Part shown: positions 40,248 to 47,525 of the stretch, one piece after another
How positions within the stretch are numbered: position 1 is the stretch's first letter
Layout of the letters: each line of letters begins with the position of its first letter
Assembly: GCA_003251535.1 (NCBI GenBank)
Contig: QKFD01000073.1
Coordinates: forward strand, 85,714-149,713
Source: Chromatiales bacterium
Lineage (GTDB): Bacteria > Pseudomonadota > Gammaproteobacteria > Thiohalomonadales > Thiohalomonadaceae
Reading direction: 5' to 3'
Length of the DNA: 64,000 nt
Translations under genes and position numbers: made by a program
The notes under the pieces: model-generated
Told to the model about the DNA's origin: nothing
The model's input: the letters and a program-made list of their open reading frames with translations, nothing else
The model's database searches: none

Positions 40248-40278
40248 AACCGGTTTCGTGTTTAATCGCCGGTTTTTT
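40248..40278 (+). terminator. Rho-independent terminator between alaS and lysC
   Basis: AACCGG at 40248-40253 pairs with CCGGTT at 40269-40274, leaving a 15-base loop, and is followed directly by TTTT. It separates the recA-recX-alaS block from lysC. Confidence 0.75.
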
Positions 40279-40301
40279 ACCCTGAACTCGGACTGATTTC
40301 C

Positions 40302-41534
40302 ATGGCGCTCATCGTCCAGAAATATGGTGGCACCTCGGTGGGATCCGTCGAGCGGATCGAGCACGTTGCACAGAAGGTGATCCAATACCGCAACCAGGGT
40401 CACGAGGTGGTGGTGGTGGTCTCCGCCATGAGCGGTGAGACCAACCGCCTCATCGCCCTCGCCAAACAGGCGCAGTCGGAGCCCGATCCGCGCGAGCTGG
40501 ATGTGCTCATCGCCACGGGCGAGCAGGTGACCATCGCCCTACTCTGCATGGCCATCAAGCAGCGGGGGCAAGATGCCCGCTCCTACACCGGTGCCCAGGT
40601 GCGCATCCTCACCGACAGCGCCTTTAACAAGGCGCGCATCGTCAAGATCGATGAGGAGCACATGCGCGCCGATCTCGCCGCCGGCCGCATTGTGGTGGTG
40701 GCTGGCTTCCAGGGGATGGATGAACATCGCAACATCACCACCCTTGGTCGCGGTGGCTCTGACACCACAGCAGTTGCTTTGGCTGCGGCCCTCAAGGCCG
40801 ATGAGTGCCAGATCTACACCGATGTGGATGGGGTCTATACCACCGATCCGCGGGTCGTACCGGAGGCGCGCCGCCTCGAACGCATCACCTTCGAGGAGAT
40901 GCTGGAGATGGCGAGCCTGGGTTCCAAGGTGTTGCAGATCCGCTCCGTCGAGTTTGCCGGCAAGTACAACGTCCCCCTGCGGGTCCTCTCCTCCTTCCAA
41001 GAGGGGAACGGAACCTTGATCACCTATGAGGTAGAAGGAATGGAAGAACCGCTCATTTCCGGAATCGCCTTCAACCAGGACGAGGCCAAACTCACCATCC
41101 AAGGAGTTCCCGACCAGCCGGGGGTGGCGTATCGGATCCTGGGTCCCATCGGTGAATCCAACATCGAAGTGGACATGATCATCCAGAACGTGGCAGCGGA
41201 TGGTCTAACCACCGACTTTACCTTCACCGTCCACCGCAACGACTACGATAAGGCGCTGCGACTGCTGCAACAGGTGGCAGAGACGTTGGGGGCAAAAAGC
41301 GTCTCCGGCGATACCAAGATCGCCAAAATCTCGCTGGTGGGCGTTGGAATGCGCTCCCACGCTGGCATCGCCAGCACGATGTTTAAGACCTTGGCGGATG
41401 AGGGCATCAATATCCGCATGATCTCTACCTCCGAGATCAAGATCTCGGTGGTGGTCGATGAGAAGTATCAGGAGTTGGCCGTGCGCGCCTTACACAGCGC
41501 GTTCGAGCTGGAGAAGGATCCCAACAATAAATAA
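40302..41534 (+). CDS. lysC: Aspartate kinase
   Basis: A 410-residue monofunctional aspartokinase of the alpha2beta2/alpha-homodimer type. It begins with [14 protein letters not shown], keeps the kinase landmark [27 protein letters not shown] and carries two C-terminal ACT domains (about 265-400) that normally bind Lys and/or Thr for feedback control. It makes aspartyl phosphate, first step to Lys, Met, Thr and diaminopimelate. Only 73 bases separate it from alaS, and these contain a terminator and no lysine riboswitch. It lies upstream of csrA, the usual order. Confidence 0.97.
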   Translation: MALIVQKYGGTSVGSVERIEHVAQKVIQYRNQGHEVVVVVSAMSGETNRLIALAKQAQSEPDPRELDVLIATGEQVTIALLCMAIKQRGQDARSYTGAQVRILTDSAFNKARIVKIDEEHMRADLAAGRIVVVAGFQGMDEHRNITTLGRGGSDTTAVALAAALKADECQIYTDVDGVYTTDPRVVPEARRLERITFEEMLEMASLGSKVLQIRSVEFAGKYNVPLRVLSSFQEGNGTLITYEVEGMEEPLISGIAFNQDEAKLTIQGVPDQPGVAYRILGPIGESNIEVDMIIQNVAADGLTTDFTFTVHRNDYDKALRLLQQVAETLGAKSVSGDTKIAKISLVGVGMRSHAGIASTMFKTLADEGINIRMISTSEIKISVVVDEKYQELAVRALHSAFELEKDPNNK

Positions 41535-41558
41535 GCCTTCGTCATAAGAAGGCATTTG
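41535..41558 (+). terminator. Terminator-like hairpin after lysC
   Basis: GCCTTC at 41535-41540 pairs with GAAGGC at 41548-41553, followed by a short, weak T stretch (ATTTG). Located immediately after the lysC stop, it probably attenuates read-through into csrA. Confidence 0.5.
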
Positions 41559-41600
41559 CGTTTCGGCAACGAGCTCACAGTCCGGTGTGCAATTTTCTGA

Positions 41601-41699
41601 GGAAACATCCTGCTCCCCCTGGGGAACGCGATGCGTAAACGGCACCAGTGAGTATTGGTTGCAACTTTAGGTGGGTTTGAACAAGGAGACGGACAGATG
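41601..41699 (+). promoter_or_regulatory. csrA leader with several GGA motifs
   Basis: GGA occurs at 41601-41603, 41623-41625, 41685-41687 and 41691-41693. The last two overlap the ribosome site (ACAAGGAGACGGACAG, about seven bases before the ATG), and the first two lie where local hairpins could form. CsrA binds A(N)GGA in hairpin loops, and its own mRNA is a known target in E. coli, so autoregulation is plausible here (inference). Confidence 0.55.
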
Positions 41700-41888
41700 T
41701 TAATTCTGACTCGGCGGGTCGGTGAGACCCTGATGATTGGTGACGAAGTGACGGTGACGGTCCTGGGTATCAAGGGCAATCAGGTGCGGATCGGTGTCAA
41801 TGCACCGAAAGACGTCTCTGTTCACCGGGAAGAGATCTACGAGCGCATCCAGCGCGAGAAACAGCAGCAGCCAGTCGATACTGAATGA
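41697..41888 (+). CDS. csrA: Carbon storage regulator CsrA
   Basis: A 63-residue RNA-binding translational regulator. It begins [18 protein letters not shown], the near-universal start of the family, and contains [25 protein letters not shown], including the RNA-binding Arg and the VHREE segment. It homodimerises and represses or activates mRNAs at GGA sites, controlling biofilm, motility, metabolism and the expression of cyclic-di-GMP enzymes. Start ATG at 41697 with AAGGAGA about seven bases upstream. Confidence 0.98.
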   Translation: MLILTRRVGETLMIGDEVTVTVLGIKGNQVRIGVNAPKDVSVHREEIYERIQREKQQQPVDTE

Positions 41889-41929
41889 TGTCCGGTGTGA
41901 TCCCGGCGTGATTCTATAGGGTTCCTGCC

Positions 41930-41958
41930 TTGATGAAAGAACCGGAAGAGCGTATCAT
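41930..41958 (+). promoter_or_regulatory. Sigma70-type promoter of tRNA-Ser
   Basis: TTGATG at 41930-41935 and TATCAT at 41953-41958 with a 17-base spacer; the tRNA begins 12 bases after the -10 hexamer. Confidence 0.75.
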
Positions 41959-41969
41959 TCCGGCTCTTT

Positions 41970-42060
41970 GGAGAGATGGCCGAGTGGCCGAAGGCGCTCC
42001 CCTGCTAAGGGAGTATGGGGCAAAACTCCATCGAGGGTTCGAATCCCTCTCTCTCCGCCA
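41970..42060 (+). tRNA. tRNA-Ser (anticodon GCT)
   Basis: A 91-base class II tRNA with a long variable arm. Acceptor GGAGAGA pairs with TCTCTCC, discriminator G, encoded CCA. Anticodon stem CTCCC/GGGAG encloses a seven-base loop with GCT at 42004-42006, reading AGC/AGU codons. T-arm GGGTTCGAATCCC is canonical. Confidence 0.97.
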
Positions 42061-42079
42061 AATTGCAGGATAGAAGTAG

Positions 42080-42108
42080 TTGACAACATGCCGGAGCGCG
42101 TACATAAT
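42080..42108 (+). promoter_or_regulatory. Sigma70-type promoter of tRNA-Arg
   Basis: A perfect -35 TTGACA at 42080-42085 and -10 CATAAT at 42103-42108 with a 17-base spacer. The mature tRNA starts 13 bases after the -10. The sequence between the -35 and the tRNA resembles that of the tRNA-Ser promoter (shared GGAGCG...ATAATTCCG-like core). Confidence 0.8.
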
Positions 42109-42121
42109 TCCGCTCCTTTCA

Positions 42122-42198
42122 GCGCCCGTAGCTCAGCTGGATAGAGTACCTGGCTACGAACCAGGCGGTCGGGAGTTCGAATCTCTCCGGGCGCGCCA
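42122..42198 (+). tRNA. tRNA-Arg (anticodon ACG)
   Basis: A 77-base tRNA. Acceptor GCGCCCG pairs with CGGGCGC, discriminator G, encoded CCA at 42196-42198. Anticodon stem CCTGG/CCAGG encloses CTACGAA with ACG at 42156-42158; the first A is expected to be edited to inosine by TadA. This gene usually lies in the csrA-tRNA-Ser-tRNA-Arg order seen here. Confidence 0.97.
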
Positions 42199-42218
42199 AT
42201 TTGAGAAGTAGAGAATTA

Positions 42219-42256
42219 GCCAGTGGTGTCCCAGACATCACTGGCTTTTCTGTTTT
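42219..42256 (+). terminator. Rho-independent terminator of tRNA-Arg
   Basis: A 12-pair stem (GCCAGTGGTGTC / GACATCACTGGC, one G-T pair) with a CCA loop is followed by TTTTCTGTTTT. A strong terminator, 20 bases after the tRNA 3' end. Confidence 0.9.
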
Positions 42257-42567
42257 ATATCCCTCAATGCTGGCTCCCTCGCCTCTCTCATCTATTGTGT
42301 GAGCGGCCACCACCGTACTCTATCCCCCCAGTTTTACTATCAGGTGACGGTGCCACCCACCATAACCCGATCCCTCATCATCGGTTATTACCCCTCCCCC
42401 AGCGCGTTAAACAGGCCAATCCTATAGAAGGCCCACGCGACCCCACTACCCTCACCAACCAGAGAGCACGATGCCATCAGCCGTGTCTGGAGCGGCATAG
42501 CAATCTACCTAACGCGCGCGCCGTGAATAAGGTTCCGCAAGCACGGCGTGCTCGCGGAACCGGACCT
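42257..42567. other. Gene-poor stretch behind tRNA-Arg
   Basis: About 310 bases without a supportable gene and with a lower GC content than neighbouring genes. At its right end lies a hairpin (42531-42561, described separately). I searched for a repeat of the tRNA-Arg 3' end, as an integration site would need, and saw none here. It may be the eroded edge of an accessory insertion. Confidence 0.4.
42531..42561. terminator. Strong hairpin downstream of the SEC-C relic
   Basis: GGTTCCGC (42531-42538) pairs with GCGGAACC (42554-42561), and AGCAC pairs with GTGCT around a GGC loop, with one A-C mismatch: 13 pairs in 31 bases. It sits seven bases past the last stop of the minus-strand SEC-C relic, so it may be its terminator, though only a weak T stretch follows on that strand. 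A related motif GAACCGCAAGCAC occurs (minus strand) at about 42605-42618. Confidence 0.5.
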
Positions 42568-42830
42568 TCACCATAGAGACCACAACCGCTCTATCAGCGG
42601 ACGTAGTGCTTGCGGTTCATGCCGTCGAAACAACCCCCTTTGCATACAGCACCGTTTGAAACAACCTCCCGGAGCCGCAGGGGCATGGATCCCCTCGACC
42701 GAGCTTCTCCACAAGCTCCTTCTCGCCATGCACGACCCGCTGACCCTTCTTCACATGGGTCTCTGATGGGAATCCCTTTCTACGCTTGCTGGTCGGCTCG
42801 AAACCACTGCGCTTGATATTTCTTAACCAT
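42568..42830 (-). pseudogene. Frameshifted small SEC-C metal-binding protein
   Basis: Read on the minus strand from the ATG at 42830: MVKKYQAQ, then a one-base frameshift near 42808 gives [21 protein letters not shown], then [15 protein letters not shown] and [11 protein letters not shown], the CPCGSG half of the SEC-C zinc motif. A second one-base shift inside a TTGTTT run near 42662 would restore [16 protein letters not shown], giving the complete C-x-C...CC signature of SEC-C. Without the shifts the frames stop early. The product would have been a small zinc-binding protein of about 85 residues of unknown function. Two frameshifts in 260 bases suggest a relic, but sequencing error should be excluded. 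It lies between tRNA-Arg and prfH. Confidence 0.6.
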
Positions 42831-42954
42831 GGGACACACGCCTATGCAAATGCTCTCCTTTATCAAACGGGGGAGAGCCTGCCCGTAGGAGACCCCTCTG
42901 AGGGGCCTCTTGAATATCACTCAATGGAGAGCGTGACGGCGATCTCGACGAGCT

Positions 42955-43569
42955 TCATGCCGGCTCAAACTGCTCACCGCGAAAGGTGCGAGTCGGATTA
43001 CCCCGCGCCACCTGGTGATGGGAGAGTCGGCGCCTGGAGCGCAGCGCGCCTATCTGCTCGGCCTCTACCTGGGCCAGACGCTGTGCGATGAGGAGTAGAG
43101 CGAGGCGCTTGTTGGCGTGCTGCGAGCGCTCGGACTGCACCTTCACGCTGATGCCCGTGGCGAGATGGATCGCACGCACGGCCGACTCGGTGGTATTCAC
43201 ATGCTGACCACCAGGGCCAGAGGCGCGGAGGGTCTCGAACCGGATCGCCCTCTCCATAGCGGCGGCCGGTGCAGCAAAACGGGCGACACCGATAAACCAG
43301 TTCTTGCGCCGCTGCCCGGGACGGTAGGGACTGCTGCAACACCACTGCACCGTCCCCTCCCAACGACCGGCCAACTCATCGGCCTGCGCCCCCTCTAGCG
43401 AGAGCAGCACAGAGCGGAAGGTGCCATGGCGCTCGCCCGCCTCTGTCTCAATGACACGGACCTCAACGGCGAGCTGCTGCGCCTCGGTCTGTAGGCGGAG
43501 CGAGGCCTTGGCCACCGCCAAAGCGCACTCGGCGGGTCCTTGTGCGGCGGAGAGTTGTAGAAGAATCAT
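42955..43569 (-). CDS. prfH: Peptide chain release factor H (PrfH)
   Basis: A 204-residue class I release-factor-like protein. The GGQ peptidyl-hydrolysis motif is in [19 protein letters not shown]; the first half resembles E. coli PrfH closely ([36 protein letters not shown]). PrfH lacks the codon-recognition domain 2/4 of RF1/RF2; it releases peptides from ribosomes whose 16S rRNA decoding centre is damaged, and is normally encoded next to rtcB2, the ligase that repairs the cut. No rtcB is seen beside it here. I start it at ATG 43569 rather than 43665 because homologues begin MILLQLS. The gene is divergent from the phosphatase gene. Confidence 0.92.
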   Translation of the reverse strand: MILLQLSAAQGPAECALAVAKASLRLQTEAQQLAVEVRVIETEAGERHGTFRSVLLSLEGAQADELAGRWEGTVQWCCSSPYRPGQRRKNWFIGVARFAAPAAAMERAIRFETLRASGPGGQHVNTTESAVRAIHLATGISVKVQSERSQHANKRLALLLIAQRLAQVEAEQIGALRSRRRLSHHQVARGNPTRTFRGEQFEPA

Positions 43570-43986
43570 CGATGGGCCCCCCTGCGGCGGTTGCAGGTAG
43601 GCATCGATCGCCAGCATAGCGCTGGCATACCCGTGGAGATCCGCGCAGGCGCGGATGACATGCAATTGCCCATAAACCCCATTCCATACAAAATTTTGGC
43701 GATTGGAAGTGGTGGCAGGCCGAAGCCGGGCAATGCGAACCGCGAGAGTAAACGGTGGGCGTTAGGCGCCGACGTGGCCTGCAAAAGTGATCATCGAGTG
43801 GGTCATCGGATCCTCCTTTGCAGTGGTTTGGTAGAAGAGGGCGAGAAGTGTAAACATTGGCTGGGGCCAGAAGCAAGCAGTTGACCGCTCGCCCACCGAC
43901 GGCAGCGCCCCCCACCCCAAGCAGCCCCATCGGCCGTTCATGTTATTCTCCGGCGGCCCAATCGATCACTCCATAGAGCGAGATAT

Positions 43987-44547
43987 ATGGCAGGCGTGCG
44001 AACGAGTCAGAGCCACCCCCTTCAGATTGCCGAGGTGCGTGCCACCCCATCCCATGGGCGGATCGGTATCACCTTCTGCCCCGGCAAGCACGACCGCTTT
44101 GCCGCCACCGGGGCCTGGGAGCGCGACCTAGGAGTGGACCTGGACGCCATTGCGGCGTGGGGCGCCAAGCTCATATTGACGCTGGTGGAGCCCGCCGAGC
44201 TGACAGCGCTCAAGGTGCCCCACCTCGGACAGGAGATCCAGAGCCGGGGCATGGCGTGGCGCCATCTGCCCATTGCCGACTACTCCATCCCCACCGAGGG
44301 CTTTGAACAGCAGTGGACCACCCACGGTGCCGAGATCCGCACCCTGTTGCGTGCCGGCACTGATGTGCTCGTCCACTGCAAGGGTGGCCTCGGCCGGGCC
44401 GGGATGATGGCGGCGCGGCTCCTGGTGGAGCTTGGCATGGCGCCGGACGAGGCGATCCGCTCCGTGCGCCGGGTGCGCAAAGGGGCCATTGAGACCCCAT
44501 CGCAGCTGGCCCTAGTGCGGCGCACGCAACCGATTCCCCACGCCTGA
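43987..44547 (+). CDS. CDKN3-like dual-specificity/tyrosine phosphatase
   Basis: A protein of 186 residues. The phosphatase P-loop HCKGGLGRAG (H-C-x5-R, Cys near residue 130) is complete, preceded by a plausible general-acid loop (PIADYSIP, Asp near 98) as in the CDKN3/KAP subgroup of dual-specificity phosphatases. Targets are unknown; bacterial members are often found with ADP-ribosylglycohydrolase genes. No signal peptide. The next gene, a kinase-fold enzyme, starts nine bases after its stop, so the two are very likely cotranscribed and coupled. The pair lies in an accessory patch between prfH and an alkylsulfatase gene. Confidence 0.85.
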   Translation: MAGVRTSQSHPLQIAEVRATPSHGRIGITFCPGKHDRFAATGAWERDLGVDLDAIAAWGAKLILTLVEPAELTALKVPHLGQEIQSRGMAWRHLPIADYSIPTEGFEQQWTTHGAEIRTLLRAGTDVLVHCKGGLGRAGMMAARLLVELGMAPDEAIRSVRRVRKGAIETPSQLALVRRTQPIPHA

Positions 44548-44555
44548 GCAGGGCG

Positions 44556-45254
44556 TTGAGCAGCCAGTTTCCCGTGATCGATACCACCACCATGCAGCGG
44601 GTTGGCGGGCAGTTGGGCAGTAACCCGGCGGGCCTATTTCAAGATAGCCACGGCAGACGCTACTACGTGAAGACGCTGGAGTCGCCAGCGCACGCCCGCA
44701 ATGAACTCATCGCCGCCCGGCTCTATCAACTCGCAGGCGCCCCCACCTTGAGCTATGTGGTCACCCAAGCGCCTACCGAGATCGCCACCGAATGGGTCGA
44801 ACTCGACAAGCGGTGTGTCGCCCACCTCAATGAAAGCGAGCGTCAACAGGCCCAGCGCTGGTTTGGCGTCCACGCCTGGACCGCCAACTGGGATGCGGTC
44901 GGTTTTGATGGCGACAACCAAGGGGTCGTCAACGGCCAAGTGCTGACCCTCGATGTGGGTGGCGCCCTGGAGTTTCGCGCCCAGGGCGATCCCAAGGGCA
45001 AGGCGTTTGGCCCGCAGGTCCATGAACTCACCGGGATGCGCTGTCACGAGAGCAACCCACGCGCCGCCATGCTCTTTGCCGACATGGACCCCACTGCGCT
45101 CAAACAGGCGGTCATGGTGGTGCTACAGATCACCGACGCCCAGATTCGTCAGGTCATCGCGGAGAGTGGCGGCAGCCCAAGACTGGCGGAGAAGATGGTG
45201 GCCCGGCGGGCCGATATGGCCCGCTTGATTGAGCCGCACCCCTCAACCGGATAG
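44556..45254 (+). CDS. Protein-kinase-fold enzyme (actin-fragmin-kinase/HipA-like)
   Basis: A protein of 232 residues whose motif order fits an atypical kinase: a Gly-rich loop GGQLGSNPAGLF, a strand with the putative ATP-binding Lys (RRYYVKTL, near residue 40), a Glu in ARNELIAARLYQLAG (salt-bridge partner), the catalytic-loop-like AWTANWDAVGF (near 108-118) with N further on, and the metal-binding LDVGGALEFRAQG (near 130-142). This arrangement resembles the actin-fragmin-kinase and HipA-like group; I infer kinase activity but cannot prove it. The start is a TTG at 44556 (weak ribosome site), or an ATG at 44592 just before VGGQLG. It follows the phosphatase gene by nine bases. Confidence 0.65.
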   Translation: MSSQFPVIDTTTMQRVGGQLGSNPAGLFQDSHGRRYYVKTLESPAHARNELIAARLYQLAGAPTLSYVVTQAPTEIATEWVELDKRCVAHLNESERQQAQRWFGVHAWTANWDAVGFDGDNQGVVNGQVLTLDVGGALEFRAQGDPKGKAFGPQVHELTGMRCHESNPRAAMLFADMDPTALKQAVMVVLQITDAQIRQVIAESGGSPRLAEKMVARRADMARLIEPHPSTG

Positions 45255-45501
45255 TGCCGGCCACCGGCCCCACCACCACTCGACGTTCCCGGGCCATAGG
45301 CACGACAGGTGCCTAAGGCACCCGAGGGCGGCCATACCAAAGCGCAACAGAAGGTTGACTGCAAAAATATCGTAAGAATGTCACAAGGATCTCCCTAGGC
45401 GGCACCGTTAGTGTACGGGCTCGGATGGACGCAGCCACAGGCAGCCCCATCCGCCGCCGTCGCACAACCCGGACCCAGCCACCGCCACAAGGAGCATGAC
45501 T

Positions 45502-47484
45502 ATGTGTGGATGTTATGAAGGCAAGCCCGCCACCTCAGCGACCATCGAGGCCAATGGCAAGGTCTACATGACCCTGCCATTTAGTGACCGGCAGGATTTT
45601 GAAGATGCCCAACGCGGCCGCCTCGGTGATCCCTCGCCGCCCCTCATCCGCAATTCGGAGGGGCGGGTGGTGTGGGATATGCCCAGCTATCTCGCCTTCG
45701 AGCAGGATGCAATGGCGCCTGATAGCATCAACCCGAGCCTCTACCGTCAGGCCAAACTCAACGACATCTGCGGTCTTTTCCAGGTCACCGACGGGATCTA
45801 TCAGGTCCGTGGCTATGACCTCTCCAACATGACCATTGTCGAGAGCGACAACGGCATCATCATCATCGATCCCCTCATCTCCTGTGAGTGCGCCGAGGCG
45901 GCGCTAGAGCTTTATCAGGAGTACCGGGTCCAGCAGGGGTGGGAGCGGCAGACGGTGATGGGGGTGATCTACACCCACAGCCATATCGATCACTTCGGCG
46001 GTGTAGAGGGGGTGATCAGCGCGGCGGAGGCGACGGCCCGAGGCACCCCGATCCTGGCCCCGGATGGCTTCCTGGAGGAGGCGGTCAGCGAGAATGTCTA
46101 CGCCGGCCCGGCCATGGGTCGGCGGGCGCAATATATGTACGGCGCGCCGCTGCCCAAGGGGCCGCGCTTACAGGTAGACGCCGGCCTGGGCAAGACCCAA
46201 TCCACCGGCAGGATCTCCCTCCTCCCCCCCACCCTGAATATCTGCGCACAGGACGATGGGCAGCCAACGGTGCATGTGGTGGATGGGCTAGAGATCCATT
46301 TCCAGCTCACGCCCAACACCGAGGCGCCAGCGGAGATGAACTTCTACTTCCCCCGCTACCACGCGCTCTGCATGGCGGAGAACGCCACCCACAACCTACA
46401 CAACCTACTCACCCTGCGCGGTGCCAAGGTGCGCGACGCCCTCAGCTGGAGCAAATATCTCGACCAGGCCATCGAGCTGTTCGGCCGAGAGGCGCAGGTG
46501 CTATTTGCCCAACACCACTGGCCGCGCTGGCGCGACACCCCGGAGCGGCTGGTGGACTACCTGGCCAAACAGCGCGATCTCTACCGCTATCTGAACGATC
46601 AGACCCTGCGGATGATCAACAAAGGCTACACCGGCATCCAGATCGCCGAGCAGTTCCAGCTGCCGGAGAGCCTCACCAGCGAGTGGTACTGCCGCGGCTA
46701 CTACGGCTCGGTAAGCCATGACGTCAAGGCGGTCTATCAACGCTACATCGGCTGGTTTGACGGCAACCCGGCGGACCTCTGGGAGCTACCACCGGAGCAG
46801 AGTGCGCCGCTCTACGTCAGCTACATGGGGGGCGCGGATGAGGTGCTACGGCGCGCCCAAGAGGCGTTCGACTCCGGTGAGTACCGCTGGGTCGCCCAGG
46901 TGACCAAACATGTGGTCTATGCCGAACCGGAGAATAGCGCCGCCAAGGAGTTGCAGGCCGACGCCCTAGAGCAGCTGGGTTACCAGGCGGAAACCTCCAC
47001 CTGGCGCAACTTCTTCCTCATGGGGGCCTATGAGCTGCGCAGCGGGATCCAGAGCAGCGTCAGCGCCAACGCCGGCCTCTCGCTGGTGCAGGCGATGACC
47101 TTGGAGCAGCTGTTTGACGGCTGGGGGGTGCGGCTCGATGGGCCGCTGGCCGGCAAAGGGGGGCGCATCGCCCTCAACTGGATCGTGGCGGAGCGGGATG
47201 CCTCCACCTCTCGCGCCCGCCTACTCGTGGAGAATGGCGCCATCAGCTACGTCCTGAACAAGCTGGAGCTGACCGCTGACGCCACTCTCCTGCTAGCCCG
47301 CGAGGTGCTCGAACAGCTCTGGGTCGGCCAGCTCTCACCGATGGCGGCGGTGGAGCAGGGGTTGGTGCAGATCGCCGGCAGTGAGGGGCAATATGCCGCC
47401 TTCTTTGCCCTGGTCAATGGACCCGCCTCCCAGCCCAATCCCCAGTTCCCCATCGTCACCCCGCTGCCCCCCATCACCTGGTAG
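45502..47484 (+). CDS. Alkylsulfatase-type metallo-beta-lactamase-fold hydrolase
   Basis: A protein of 660 residues resembling SdsA1/BDS1 alkylsulfatases. The MBL metal-binding motif THSHIDHFGG lies near residue 165, and the typical order follows: catalytic domain (about 60-320), a dimerisation domain, and a C-terminal SCP2-like domain (about 540-655) that ferries the alkyl chain. It cleaves sulfate from long-chain alkyl sulfates such as dodecyl sulfate. The start is the ATG at 45502 (MCGCYEG), with GGAG seven bases upstream; the ATG at 45496 is too close to it. There is no signal peptide, unlike many secreted homologues. Ends before a bidirectional hairpin. Confidence 0.9.
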   Translation: MCGCYEGKPATSATIEANGKVYMTLPFSDRQDFEDAQRGRLGDPSPPLIRNSEGRVVWDMPSYLAFEQDAMAPDSINPSLYRQAKLNDICGLFQVTDGIYQVRGYDLSNMTIVESDNGIIIIDPLISCECAEAALELYQEYRVQQGWERQTVMGVIYTHSHIDHFGGVEGVISAAEATARGTPILAPDGFLEEAVSENVYAGPAMGRRAQYMYGAPLPKGPRLQVDAGLGKTQSTGRISLLPPTLNICAQDDGQPTVHVVDGLEIHFQLTPNTEAPAEMNFYFPRYHALCMAENATHNLHNLLTLRGAKVRDALSWSKYLDQAIELFGREAQVLFAQHHWPRWRDTPERLVDYLAKQRDLYRYLNDQTLRMINKGYTGIQIAEQFQLPESLTSEWYCRGYYGSVSHDVKAVYQRYIGWFDGNPADLWELPPEQSAPLYVSYMGGADEVLRRAQEAFDSGEYRWVAQVTKHVVYAEPENSAAKELQADALEQLGYQAETSTWRNFFLMGAYELRSGIQSSVSANAGLSLVQAMTLEQLFDGWGVRLDGPLAGKGGRIALNWIVAERDASTSRARLLVENGAISYVLNKLELTADATLLLAREVLEQLWVGQLSPMAAVEQGLVQIAGSEGQYAAFFALVNGPASQPNPQFPIVTPLPPITW

Positions 47485-47490
47485 GGGCCA

Positions 47491-47517
47491 CGGCCCAGGG
47501 GCACGCCCCCTGGGCCG
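47491..47517. terminator. Bidirectional hairpin between convergent genes
   Basis: CGGCCCAGGGG is followed by a short loop and CCCCTGGGCCG, an 11-pair GC-rich stem lying in the 41-base gap between the alkylsulfatase gene and the CYTH-like gene. No T run on either side. Confidence 0.6.
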
Positions 47518-47525
47518 CCACCCAC

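Noticed and set aside
40229..40301. Possible lysine riboswitch ahead of lysC
   Set aside because: The gap is only 73 bases, much of it taken by the alaS terminator; far too short for an L-box.
42199..42954. tRNA-Arg as an integration site for the accessory patch
   Set aside because: No repeat of the tRNA 3' end was found downstream and no integrase gene exists in the patch.
43570..43665. In-frame 32-residue extension before PrfH, considered as the tail of a lost rtcB
   Set aside because: The residues do not match the conserved C-terminus of RtcB, and homologous PrfH proteins begin at MILLQLS; treated as non-coding leader.
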